Of a stretch of DNA of 5,252 bases, positions 1-5,104 are shown piece after piece. The DNA comes from Bacillota bacterium (GTDB taxonomy: Bacteria; Bacillota; Bacilli; Thermoactinomycetales; DSM-44946), in contig JAJYSD010000133.1 in assembly GCA_021793745.1 (NCBI GenBank), positions 1 through 5,252 of the forward strand. The letters are read 5' to 3'. The notes under the pieces are model-generated. The model ran no database searches. It had not been told where the DNA came from and saw only the letters and a list, made by a program, of their open reading frames with translations. Made by a program: the position numbers and the translations under genes. How positions within the stretch are numbered: the stretch's first letter is position 1; every line of letters starts with the position of its first letter.

Positions 1-2
1 TG

Positions 3-1112
3 GAGGATCCCCATATCGGCGATCCGGCTCGCCATCTGCCTCCCCTGGCCGAGGAGACCGGACGCCTCTTTCTCCTCCTGAACCGGAACAAGCGGAGCCT
101 GGCGATCGATGTGAAGACGGAGGTGGGCCGGGAGATCATCCACCGCATGATCCCGAAGGTGGACGTGGTGGTGGAGAGCTACCGGCCGGGGGTGATGGCC
201 CGGTTCGGATTGGATGCAAAGACCCTCCGTTCGATCCACCCCGGACTGATCTACTGCTCCCTCACCGGATACGGACAGAGGGGGGCGATGTCCGGCCAGG
301 CGGGCCATGACATCAATTATACGGCGGTGACCGGCCTGTTGGACGGAATCGGCCTCCCCGGGGGTTCCCCTGCGGTGCCCACGGTTCAACTGGCCGACCT
401 GGCCGGGGGGATGGCGGCCTCCGAACAGATCCTCGCCGCCTGGATCCGCCGCCTGCGCACCGGCGAAGGGGCGGTTCTGGATGTGTCCATGGTGGATGTC
501 CTGTACAGCTGGCAGGCCTTCCCCCTCGCCGTGGAGCAGAGCGGCCAGCCGGTCACCCGGGGCTCCCACGTCCTCTGCGGGACGATGGTCGCCTACAACG
601 TGTATGAAACGAGGGACGGCCGTTACGTCGCCCTGGGAGCGCTGGAGCCCAAGTTTTGGAACCGCTTTTGCGACGCGGTGGAGCGGCCCGCGTGGCGGGA
701 TCGGGGCTTTACGCCCCCCGATGATCCGAGCGGGTTATACCGGGAGGTGGCGAAGCTGTTCCGGAGCAAAACCATGGAAGAGTGGATGCGCATCGGCGAG
801 GCGGTCGACTGCTGTCTCACGCCGGTCCTTACCCTCTCCGAAGCCGTCGATTCCCCCTTGGCCCGGGAACGGCAAAGCTTTTTCACGCTGGATCATCCGG
901 GGGAGGGACCCCAGGTGCTGCCCAACAGCGGAGCTTTGTTGGCCCGGGGGGAACGGGCGGGGAATCCCGTGACACCGGCCCCGCGGCGCGGGGAACACTC
1001 CGCCGAAATCCTGCTGGAGACGGGCTTTGGCCGGGAGGAGATTGGCCGCTGGATGGAGGAAGGGATTGTGGAAGGAGGGAATCCCCTTGATTTCCTTTCA
1101 GATGACGGATGA
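3..1112 (+). CDS. Alpha-methylacyl-CoA racemase-like protein (CaiB/BaiF, class III CoA-transferase fold), 5' end cut off by the window
   Basis: The reading frame is open from the first bases, so the gene starts upstream; 369 residues are visible and roughly 35 N-terminal ones (the usual GVRVxDL...GADVxKVE segment) are missing. The GTG at 111 is an internal valine in the conserved NRNKRSLAIDVKT segment, not a start. Family landmarks are VESYRPGV, SLTGYGQ, TGEG, and the C-terminal TPVL. The sequence AGHDINY (His codon 306-308), LADLAGG (Asp codon 396-398) and GALEPKFW (Glu codon 645-647) match the catalytic His, Asp and Glu of alpha-methylacyl-CoA racemase (His126, Asp156, Glu241 in the mycobacterial enzyme); the His-Asp spacing of 30 residues is identical. 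Racemases of this family invert C2 of 2-methylacyl-CoA esters through an enolate; CoA-transferases use the same Asp as nucleophile. The preserved triad favours the racemase, but transferase activity cannot be excluded. The last codons carry the ribosome binding site and start of the next gene. Cytosolic; no signal or membrane segment. Confidence 0.9.
   Translation, partial: EDPHIGDPARHLPPLAEETGRLFLLLNRNKRSLAIDVKTEVGREIIHRMIPKVDVVVESYRPGVMARFGLDAKTLRSIHPGLIYCSLTGYGQRGAMSGQAGHDINYTAVTGLLDGIGLPGGSPAVPTVQLADLAGGMAASEQILAAWIRRLRTGEGAVLDVSMVDVLYSWQAFPLAVEQSGQPVTRGSHVLCGTMVAYNVYETRDGRYVALGALEPKFWNRFCDAVERPAWRDRGFTPPDDPSGLYREVAKLFRSKTMEEWMRIGEAVDCCLTPVLTLSEAVDSPLARERQSFFTLDHPGEGPQVLPNSGALLARGERAGNPVTPAPRRGEHSAEILLETGFGREEIGRWMEEGIVEGGNPLDFLSDDG
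1072..1078 (+). promoter_or_regulatory. Ribosome binding site that sets the acyl-CoA dehydrogenase start at TTG 1087
   Basis: AAGGAGG, eight bases before TTG 1087 and 23 bases before the ATG at 1102. The spacing picks the TTG over the ATG. The site lies inside the coding sequence of the upstream gene, so the two genes are probably translationally coupled. Confidence 0.8.
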
Positions 1113-2229
1113 ACAGCGGGAAATGCAGCGGTTGGCCCGCCGCTTCGCCGAAGAGGAGATGCGGCCGGTGGCCCCCGAGTGCGATGAAAAGGAGCGCTTT
1201 CCCCGGGAGTTGTACGAAAAGGCCCACCGGGCCGGCCTCATCACCTATCGGTTTCCGGAAGAGTATCGGGGAGGGGGTGTCGACAGCCTCCTCACTTCCT
1301 GCATCATCTCGGAGGAACTGTTCTGGGGGTGTGCCGGGATGGCCACGTCCTTCGGCGTGACCGCCTTGGCCGCGGGGCTGATCCATCAGTTCGGGACGGA
1401 AGAGCAGAAGCGAAAGTGGCTCACCTTCCTGTGCGATCCGAAGCATGCCCGCCTCGGAGCGGTCTGTCTCACCGAGCCGGGAGCCGGATCCGATTTCGGC
1501 GCCATTCAGACCCGGGCGGTTCGCCGGGGGGATGAGTGGGTTATAAATGGTCGGAAGTGCTTCATCACCAACGGGGGCATCGCCGATCTGTACCTGGTGT
1601 TTGCCAAGACGCAGCCGGAGGACGGCTACAACGGGGTCTCCCTCTTTCTCGTTCCGAAGGACACGCCGGGGGTCTCTGGGGGAAAAAAGGAACGCAAGAT
1701 GGGACAGCGGGCCTCCCACACCGGCGATGTCATCTTCGAAGATTGCCGGATTCCCGCCGAATTCCTGGTCGGTGAGGAGAACCAGGGCTTTTTCTACGCG
1801 ATGAAGATGCTGGAGCACTCCCGGCCCACCGTGGGGGCGGCGGCGGTGGGAGTGGCCCGGGCCGCCTACGAATACGCCCTGGATTATGCCAAGGAGCGGA
1901 ACCAGTTCGGAAAGCCGATTTTCCACCATCAGTCGATCTCCTTTCTGCTCGCCGACATGCGCACCAAGATCGATGCCGCCCGCTTCCTGGTGTGGCGGGC
2001 CGCCGAGCTGGCGGACCGGGGTGAGTCCTGCGCCCTGGAGGGGAGCATGGCCAAGGCCTACGCCGCGGAGGTGGCCATGGAGGTGACCACCCAGGCGGTG
2101 CAGATCCTCGGGGGGTATGGCTACATGCGGGACTATCCCGTGGAGAAGTGGATGCGCGACGCCAAGGTGCTCAGCATTTACGAGGGAACCACCCAGATCC
2201 AGAAGCTGGTCATGACGCGGCTGTTGTAG
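1087..2229 (+). CDS. Acyl-CoA dehydrogenase (FAD-dependent)
   Basis: A complete 380-residue acyl-CoA dehydrogenase, the usual family length. It introduces a trans-2,3 double bond into an acyl-CoA, passing electrons via FAD to electron-transferring flavoprotein; normally a cytosolic tetramer. Visible in order: N-terminal helical domain (about 1-118) starting MISFQMTDEQREM; signature 1 CLTEPGAGSD (127-136); FAD-contact strand WVINGRK (151-157); ERNQFGKPI (270-278) in the C-terminal helical domain; signature 2 from QILGGYGY (339-346); and the catalytic base Glu366 in IYEGTTQIQ (codon 2182-2184). All expected residues are present. The TTG start is chosen from the AAGGAGG eight bases upstream and because family members usually begin about seven residues before TxEQ; a TTG at 1027 would add 20 unlikely residues, and ATG 1102 lacks a ribosome binding site. 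It overlaps the racemase-like gene by 26 bases. The chain-length or branch specificity cannot be read from sequence; the neighbour suggests 2-methyl-branched acyl-CoAs (inference). Confidence 0.96.
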   Translation: MISFQMTDEQREMQRLARRFAEEEMRPVAPECDEKERFPRELYEKAHRAGLITYRFPEEYRGGGVDSLLTSCIISEELFWGCAGMATSFGVTALAAGLIHQFGTEEQKRKWLTFLCDPKHARLGAVCLTEPGAGSDFGAIQTRAVRRGDEWVINGRKCFITNGGIADLYLVFAKTQPEDGYNGVSLFLVPKDTPGVSGGKKERKMGQRASHTGDVIFEDCRIPAEFLVGEENQGFFYAMKMLEHSRPTVGAAAVGVARAAYEYALDYAKERNQFGKPIFHHQSISFLLADMRTKIDAARFLVWRAAELADRGESCALEGSMAKAYAAEVAMEVTTQAVQILGGYGYMRDYPVEKWMRDAKVLSIYEGTTQIQKLVMTRLL

Positions 2230-2477
2230 GGCGAGGAACGCTGGCCCGGCTCCGCGAACAGCCCGTCACCGGCGGAAGATCCAAAAGCCCGGGGCGGAAG
2301 CGGAAAATCAAAATGGCCATCGGTCATGAAACTCCCGGATACGACATAGAATGGATTCATATTTCCATGGAAAGAGGCGGCTCCCCCGGCTGCCGAACCC
2401 CCACAGATTGCCTGAAGTCCAGATAAAAGAAGAGGCGTCGGCCAAACTTCCAACCTGCGGATTCCGGCGGTTCTGAC

Positions 2478-2502
2478 GGAGGGAGAAGCGGGTTTTCCCT
2501 CC
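2478..2502 (+). other. Strong hairpin, possible imperfect terminator of the racemase-dehydrogenase unit
   Basis: GGAGGGAGAA (2478-2487) pairs with TTTTCCCTCC (2493-2502): ten pairs including one G-U, around a five-base GCGGG loop. The stem is not followed directly by a T-run; the nearest, TTTT at 2515-2518, is twelve bases on. It lies 249 bases after the dehydrogenase stop and 43 bases before the next -10 box, which suits transcription-unit separation, but a regulatory role is equally possible. Confidence 0.45.
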
Positions 2503-2518
2503 CTGGACCGAGGATTTT

Positions 2519-2537
2519 CCGGTTTTGTTCCAACCGG
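2519..2537. promoter_or_regulatory. Inverted repeat over the -35 region, candidate operator for the phosphodiesterase gene
   Basis: CCGGTT (2519-2524) and AACCGG (2532-2537) are perfect inverted arms around a seven-base spacer. The element ends eight bases before the TATAAT box and covers where the -35 contact would fall, the usual position for a repressor site. No specific regulator family is recognised from the motif. It could also act as an RNA hairpin in read-through transcripts. Confidence 0.35.
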
Positions 2538-2551
2538 TTTCCCCCTATAAT
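2523..2551 (+). promoter_or_regulatory. Probable sigma-A type promoter for the glycerophosphodiester phosphodiesterase gene
   Basis: A perfect -10 hexamer TATAAT lies at 2546-2551. The -35 is weak: TTTTGT (2523-2528) at a 17-base spacing or TTGTTC (2525-2530) at 15. Transcription would begin near 2557-2558, leaving about 31 bases of leader with a ribosome binding site before GTG 2589. This geometry supports GTG 2589, since the ATG at 2550 lies inside the -10 box. The weak -35 would fit a regulated promoter. Confidence 0.6.
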
Positions 2552-2572
2552 GAAATTGCACCGCTTGACATC

Positions 2573-2581
2573 GGAAAGGGG
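2573..2581 (+). promoter_or_regulatory. Ribosome binding site that sets the phosphodiesterase start at GTG 2589
   Basis: GGAAAGGGG, with its AAGGGG portion one mismatch from AAGGAGG, ends seven bases before GTG 2589. The alternative ATG at 2550 is preceded only by a pyrimidine run and the -10 box. Confidence 0.65.
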
Positions 2582-2588
2582 CATCCAA

Positions 2589-3299
2589 GTGAAAATCAGA
2601 GGCGTGGCGCACCGGGGATATCCCCTTCGGTATCCCGAAAATACCATCTCCTCGTTTCAAGCGGCCTATGAGCTGGAGTTCACTCATCTTGAATTGGACG
2701 TCCATCTGAGTAAAGACGGCGTCCCTGTCCTGATGCACGACGCGACGATCGACCGCATGACCGATGGGCAGGGATGGGTGAAGGATTATACGCTGGAGGA
2801 ACTGAGGCAATTTCGCGTGGGGAAGGATGAAACCGTTCCGACCCTTGAAGAAGCGCTGTGGTTTGCCAAAGGCAAGATGACCGTCAACGTGGAGTTGAAG
2901 CAGCAGGGCAACCTGTATCCGGGTCTGGAGGAAGCCGTCCTGGAGATTTTGAAAAAAACGGAGATGTTGGATCAGGTGTTCGTCTCCTCCTTTGATCACT
3001 ACGCCGTGGCCAACATGCGCAGGTTGTCCGACGAGGTGGAATTGGGCCTGATCCAATGGGGAGCCACTCCGGCTGTCTTTCCCTGGATGAAGGAGATCCA
3101 AGCCACTTACCTGTCCCTCAGAACCGAGTACCTGACGGACGAATACGTGGAGCGCTGCGAGCAGTCGGGCATCCAGTTGGTCGTGTGGCCGGTCAACCTG
3201 GAATGGCAATTTCACAAGGCCGCCCGATATCCTTCCGTGCTGTGCGTTACCGATAATCTGGAGTATTTTAAGGAATTATATGAACGACGCTTTCAATAG
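2589..3299 (+). CDS. Glycerophosphodiester phosphodiesterase (cytosolic, UgpQ-like)
   Basis: A complete 236-residue GDPD-family enzyme, typical of the short cytosolic forms. It hydrolyses glycerophosphodiesters (deacylated phospholipid headgroups) to sn-glycerol 3-phosphate and an alcohol in a metal-dependent TIM barrel. The family motifs are intact from the GTG start: HRG (8-10) and PENT (16-19), ELDVHLSKDG (35-44) with metal ligands Glu35 and Asp37, HD (50-51), and NVELK (100-104) with Glu102; His8 and His50 are the expected catalytic histidines. There is no signal peptide or membrane segment, so it acts inside the cell, unlike secreted GlpQ forms. GTG 2589 was chosen because the HRG motif normally lies within the first ten residues, the ribosome binding site is well placed, and a promoter occupies the longer alternative start at ATG 2550. 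It has its own promoter, so it is probably transcribed separately from the dehydrogenase. Substrate alcohol unknown. Its GC content is visibly lower than that of the first two genes. Confidence 0.95.
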   Translation: MKIRGVAHRGYPLRYPENTISSFQAAYELEFTHLELDVHLSKDGVPVLMHDATIDRMTDGQGWVKDYTLEELRQFRVGKDETVPTLEEALWFAKGKMTVNVELKQQGNLYPGLEEAVLEILKKTEMLDQVFVSSFDHYAVANMRRLSDEVELGLIQWGATPAVFPWMKEIQATYLSLRTEYLTDEYVERCEQSGIQLVVWPVNLEWQFHKAARYPSVLCVTDNLEYFKELYERRFQ

Positions 3300-3474
3300 C
3301 GGGCACGGATCGCCCGAATTTGAAGGAACCTGGGATCTGCCGAAGGACCAATGGACCGCTGAGGAATTTCCGCTATGGAGATCGGAAACGGGGCTTTCGG
3401 CAGATCATTTTTTAACGGCTGATTCCCTTGGCCGGGAAATCCGAAGGGCGTGCGCCCTTAGCATCAACTCATGA
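3280..3474 (+). CDS. Possible small ORF (64 codons) overlapping the phosphodiesterase 3' end; doubtful
   Basis: ATG 3280 opens a 64-codon frame overlapping the last 20 bases of the phosphodiesterase gene, with AAGGA at 3270-3274 five bases upstream, so translational coupling is conceivable. The product would be acidic in its first half, with no membrane segment or recognised domain. Against it: the frame runs straight through an 11-bp perfect stem plus T-run and two more hairpins, its third-position GC looks lower than in the neighbouring genes, and no family comes to mind. It could be chance, or a leader-type peptide ahead of the HAD gene. Confidence 0.2.
   Translation: MNDAFNSGHGSPEFEGTWDLPKDQWTAEEFPLWRSETGLSADHFLTADSLGREIRRACALSINS
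3300..3316 (+). other. Hairpin directly after the phosphodiesterase stop
   Basis: CGGGC (3300-3304) pairs with GCCCG (3312-3316) around a seven-base loop, immediately after the TAG at 3297-3299. Only AATTTG follows, so it is at best a weak terminator or an mRNA 3'-end stabiliser. Confidence 0.35.
3334..3413 (+). terminator. Probable long-looped intrinsic terminator or attenuator between the phosphodiesterase and HAD genes
   Basis: GATCTGCCGAA (3334-3344) and TTCGGCAGATC (3396-3406) form eleven perfect pairs, followed after one A by six Ts (3408-3413). The 51-base apical region is not empty: TTTCCG (3367-3372) pairs with CGGAAA (3383-3388) around a ten-base loop, and CCG (3356-3358) can pair with CGG (3389-3391), giving a nested fold. 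A perfect closing stem followed by a T-run is hard to explain other than as termination, though the large internal region is unusual for a simple terminator and allows an attenuator or ligand-sensing RNA. I do not recognise a T-box or other known riboswitch signature. Confidence 0.6.
3421..3441 (+). other. Hairpin in the leader of the HAD gene
   Basis: GATTCCC (3421-3427) pairs with GGGAAATC (3434-3441) with one bulged A, loop TTGGCC. It follows the T-run of the preceding terminator-like element by seven bases. No T-run follows, so it is not a terminator. Confidence 0.35.
3444..3459 (+). other. Short perfect hairpin upstream of the HAD ribosome binding site
   Basis: AAGGGC (3444-3449) pairs with GCCCTT (3454-3459) around a GTGC loop, ending 18 bases before the AAAAGGAG at 3478-3485. 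It has no T-run. It could protect the 5' end of the HAD mRNA or be part of the larger structured leader. Confidence 0.4.
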
Positions 3475-3477
3475 AAG

Positions 3478-3485
3478 AAAAGGAG
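3478..3485 (+). promoter_or_regulatory. Ribosome binding site that sets the HAD hydrolase start at GTG 3494
   Basis: AAAAGGAG ends eight bases before GTG 3494 and only two bases before the in-frame GTG 3488, so 3494 is preferred. The longer in-frame alternative beginning at 3428 would place the HAD nucleophile far from the N-terminus and run through the leader hairpin. Confidence 0.75.
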
Positions 3486-3493
3486 TCGTGTCC

Positions 3494-4186
3494 GTGGAAC
3501 GCGTTGAAAAAACAGCGATCTTTGACATGGATGGTACATTATTTCAATCGGAGACCGTGGCCGTGCCTGCATTCCGGAGGGCTTTTCACCGCTTGAAGGA
3601 CGAGGGGCTGTATCGGGGGGATCTCCCCTCCGATGAGGCGATCCAATCCCTGTTTGGAATGACCCAAGCGGAGATCTGGTCCCGCCTGCTGCCGGAGGCG
3701 GACGACGAGACCCGACAGATCGCCGACCGGTGGACCCTGGAGGAAGAGCTGATCGGCCTCCGGCAGGGAGAGGGTCGGCTGTATCCCGGTGTGGCCGAAA
3801 CCCTGCATCGCCTGAAGGAGGAGGGGTGGAGGCTGTTTATCGCCAGCAACGGGCTGAAGCCCTATCTCGACGGCGTGCTGGAGACCTTCCGCCTGACCCC
3901 GCTCTTTTCCGGCGTATACGGGGCGGGGGATTACGGAACGGAGACCAAGGTGGAGTTGGTGCAACTATTGATGAAGGAAAACGGGATTGCCGGAGGAGTG
4001 ATGGTGGGGGACCGCAGCTCCGACGTCCAGGCGGGAGCGGCCAACGGCCTTCGGGTGATCGGCTGCCGTTATCCGGGATATGCCCGGTTCGGCAGGGAGG
4101 AGGAGTTGGAGGGGGCCGACGTCGTGGTGGACCGGTTTCCGGACATTTTGCCCCTCTTGTTGCAGCGAGGGGGCGATGCCTCCTGA
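3494..4186 (+). CDS. HAD-superfamily phosphatase (subfamily IA, phosphoglycolate phosphatase-like)
   Basis: A complete 230-residue HAD hydrolase. Such enzymes transfer a phosphate to an Asp nucleophile and hydrolyse it with Mg2+. All four motifs are present: motif I FDMDGT with nucleophile Asp11 and acid/base Asp13; motif II Ser118 in IASNG; motif III Lys152 in TETK; motif IV GDRSSD with Asp173 and Asp177. The stretch from about 17 to 95, between motif I and YPGV (97-100), is the helical C1 cap that sets substrate choice. The closest familiar groups are phosphoglycolate phosphatase and PpaX-type pyrophosphatases; beta-phosphoglucomutase is less likely because the motif I context is GTLFQSE. 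The actual substrate cannot be read. It is soluble and cytosolic. Upstream is a 194-base structured spacer with no clear promoter; downstream the MgtC-like gene follows after 62 bases without a terminator, so they probably share a transcript. Glycerol 3-phosphate from the phosphodiesterase is one conceivable substrate, purely by proximity. Confidence 0.93.
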   Translation: MERVEKTAIFDMDGTLFQSETVAVPAFRRAFHRLKDEGLYRGDLPSDEAIQSLFGMTQAEIWSRLLPEADDETRQIADRWTLEEELIGLRQGEGRLYPGVAETLHRLKEEGWRLFIASNGLKPYLDGVLETFRLTPLFSGVYGAGDYGTETKVELVQLLMKENGIAGGVMVGDRSSDVQAGAANGLRVIGCRYPGYARFGREEELEGADVVVDRFPDILPLLLQRGGDAS

Positions 4187-4234
4187 CCTTCGTCGGGGGT
4201 GGGAGCTGAATTCGACCAATCGGGAGTGACGGAT

Positions 4235-4241
4235 AAGGAGG
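4235..4241 (+). promoter_or_regulatory. Ribosome binding site that sets the MgtC-like gene start at GTG 4249
   Basis: A perfect AAGGAGG lies seven bases before GTG 4249. The next in-frame ATG codons lie within the membrane domain. The 62-base gap to the HAD stop shows no promoter or hairpin of note and no Mg2+-sensing leader, since it is too short for one. Confidence 0.8.
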
Positions 4242-4248
4242 GGGAAGG

Positions 4249-4938
4249 GTGAGCAGCGCATGGTCCATCCCCTACTGGGAGACGGCGTTTCGCCTGTTCA
4301 TGGCCGTGTTACTCGGAGGTCTGATCGGATGGGAGCGGGAGAGGGATTCCCATCCGGCGGGGTTCCGCACGCATATCCTGGTATGTCTCGGTTCGGCGCT
4401 GATCATGTTGATTTCCATTTACGGATTTTCCGAGTTTATGGAGGAGGAGAACGTGCGGGCCGACCCCGCCCGGCTGGCGGCCCAGGTGGTGAGCGGCATC
4501 GGCTTTTTGGGAGCCGGGACGATCCTCCGGCAGGGATTTACGGTGAGCGGTTTGACGACGGCGGCCTCCCTCTGGGTGGTGGCCGGCATCGGTCTGGCGG
4601 TGGGAGCCGGCTACATGTTCGGTGCCGCCCTGACCACGGTCCTCGCCCTGGTCAGTCTGGAGCTGTTGAACCGGTTGGAACGGCTTTTGGTCCGGCGTCA
4701 TCGCCTGAAAAACATCGTGGTCTGCGTCAGGGATGAGCCGGGGAAAATGGGGGAAATCGCCTCCCGGCTGGGGGAGGTCGGTGCCAGCATCCGCAAGGTG
4801 ACCATCGATGAGGGGGATCTGGAGGACGACTGGATCTACATTTCCTTTACGGTGCGCCTTTCCGAGGAAATTTCCACCCCGCAGGTATTGGAGGAGGTGC
4901 GCCGGGTGCCGGGGGTGAAAGAGGTTCGCTCGGGGTGA
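4249..4938 (+). CDS. MgtC/SapB-family membrane protein with C-terminal ACT-like domain
   Basis: A complete 229-residue integral membrane protein. Residues 1-150 are the MgtC/SapB domain: hydrophobic segments at about 12-28, 43-60, 79-93, 101-119 and 121-139, with the family hallmarks GGLIGWERERDSHPAGFRTH (23-42), GIGFLGAGTILR (83-94) and GLTTAASLWVVAGIGLAVGAG (101-121). A basic linker (144-153) leads to a soluble domain of about 75 residues (154-228) with an ACT-like pattern beginning KNIVVCVRDEPGKMGEIA and ending VRRVPGVKEV. In pathogens MgtC supports growth in low Mg2+ and inhibits the F-type ATP synthase; in Bacillota the homologues (SapB/YhiD group) have less certain roles, and transport has not been shown for the family. 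The ACT-like domain suggests sensing of a small ligand or oligomerisation (inference). Probably co-transcribed with the HAD gene; a strong terminator lies 166 bases downstream. No defect is seen. Confidence 0.94.
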   Translation: MSSAWSIPYWETAFRLFMAVLLGGLIGWERERDSHPAGFRTHILVCLGSALIMLISIYGFSEFMEEENVRADPARLAAQVVSGIGFLGAGTILRQGFTVSGLTTAASLWVVAGIGLAVGAGYMFGAALTTVLALVSLELLNRLERLLVRRHRLKNIVVCVRDEPGKMGEIASRLGEVGASIRKVTIDEGDLEDDWIYISFTVRLSEEISTPQVLEEVRRVPGVKEVRSG

Positions 4939-5104
4939 AGGGAGCGGAGATTCCGTCCTTCAGAGGACGGGTCCCTCCGCCCGGTCGGAAGCCGGTTCCG
5001 CCTGATCCTGCGGGGGATGGCGCTCCATCTGAACAGGGTCGGAGGAGGATCTCCGCTACATCGCGAAAGCGCCGTGGATTCGTCCGAGGGTTTGCCCATC
5101 GCCT
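4939..5104 (+). ncRNA. Hairpin-rich 3' region after the MgtC-like gene, possible 3'UTR-derived RNA
   Basis: No convincing gene is seen, but hairpins follow one another: GCGGAG (4944-4949) with CTCCGC (4975-4980) enclosing CCGTCCT (4953-4959) with AGGACGG (4964-4970), loop TCAG; CGGAA (4986-4990) with TTCCG (4996-5000); GATGG (5016-5020) with CCATC (5025-5029), loop CGCT; and small stems with GAAA (5062-5071) and TTCG (5076-5085) tetraloops. The array runs into the terminator at 5105. It may be a long 3'UTR or a small RNA. No independent promoter and no known RNA family is recognised, and GC-rich DNA folds readily, so this is tentative. Confidence 0.25.

Larger units (their letters stand above)
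2230..2588. other. Intergenic region between the acyl-CoA dehydrogenase and phosphodiesterase genes
   Basis: No convincing gene is seen in these 359 bases. The part 2230-2477 holds only weak hairpins (for example 2376-2394, seven pairs including two G-U, loop CCCCC) and a 37-codon plus-strand reading from ATG 2313 without a good ribosome binding site. From 2478 on there is a strong hairpin, an inverted repeat and a promoter, listed separately. The base composition is noticeably less GC-rich than in the genes to its left. Confidence 0.6.

Noticed and set aside
883..1929. Long minus-strand open frame (348 codons) opposite the first two genes
   Set aside because: It lies antisense to two genes with complete family motifs. 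Its Pro/Gly/Arg-rich composition without any recognisable domain is typical of a shadow frame in GC-rich DNA.
2313..2426. 37-codon plus-strand reading in the intergenic region
   Set aside because: No purine-rich ribosome binding site at the right distance and no recognisable features; too short to support.
2357..2533. 58-codon minus-strand reading from a TTG at 2533 with AGGGGG just upstream on that strand
   Set aside because: The initiation signal is acceptable, but the AGGGGG is just the complement of the C-run beside the -10 box, the frame crosses the hairpin at 2478-2502, and no family is recognised. Conservation data would be needed to revive it.
2565..2570. Exact TTGACA, a consensus -35 hexamer
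   Set aside because: At spacings of 16-18 bases there is no TATAAT-like hexamer (the sequence there is around AAGTGAAA), so it is probably coincidental; the TATAAT at 2546 fits the gene better.
2550..2588. ATG 2550 as an earlier start of the phosphodiesterase
   Set aside because: The ATG overlaps the -10 box, has no ribosome binding site, and would add 13 residues ahead of a catalytic motif that normally lies near the N-terminus.
2178..3215. Long minus-strand open frame (345 codons) opposite the phosphodiesterase gene
   Set aside because: Antisense to a gene with all catalytic motifs; no domain, no ribosome binding site identified. Treated as a shadow frame.
3334..3413. T-box or other known riboswitch in the spacer before the HAD gene
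   Set aside because: The bases GGACCGC at 3353-3359 faintly recall the T-box consensus, but the full conserved motif and a specifier loop are missing, and the downstream gene is not a T-box type target.
3428..3493. Longer N-terminus of the HAD hydrolase from 3428
   Set aside because: It would cross the hairpin at 3444-3459 and push the motif I Asp beyond residue 30; GTG 3494 has a well-spaced AAAAGGAG.
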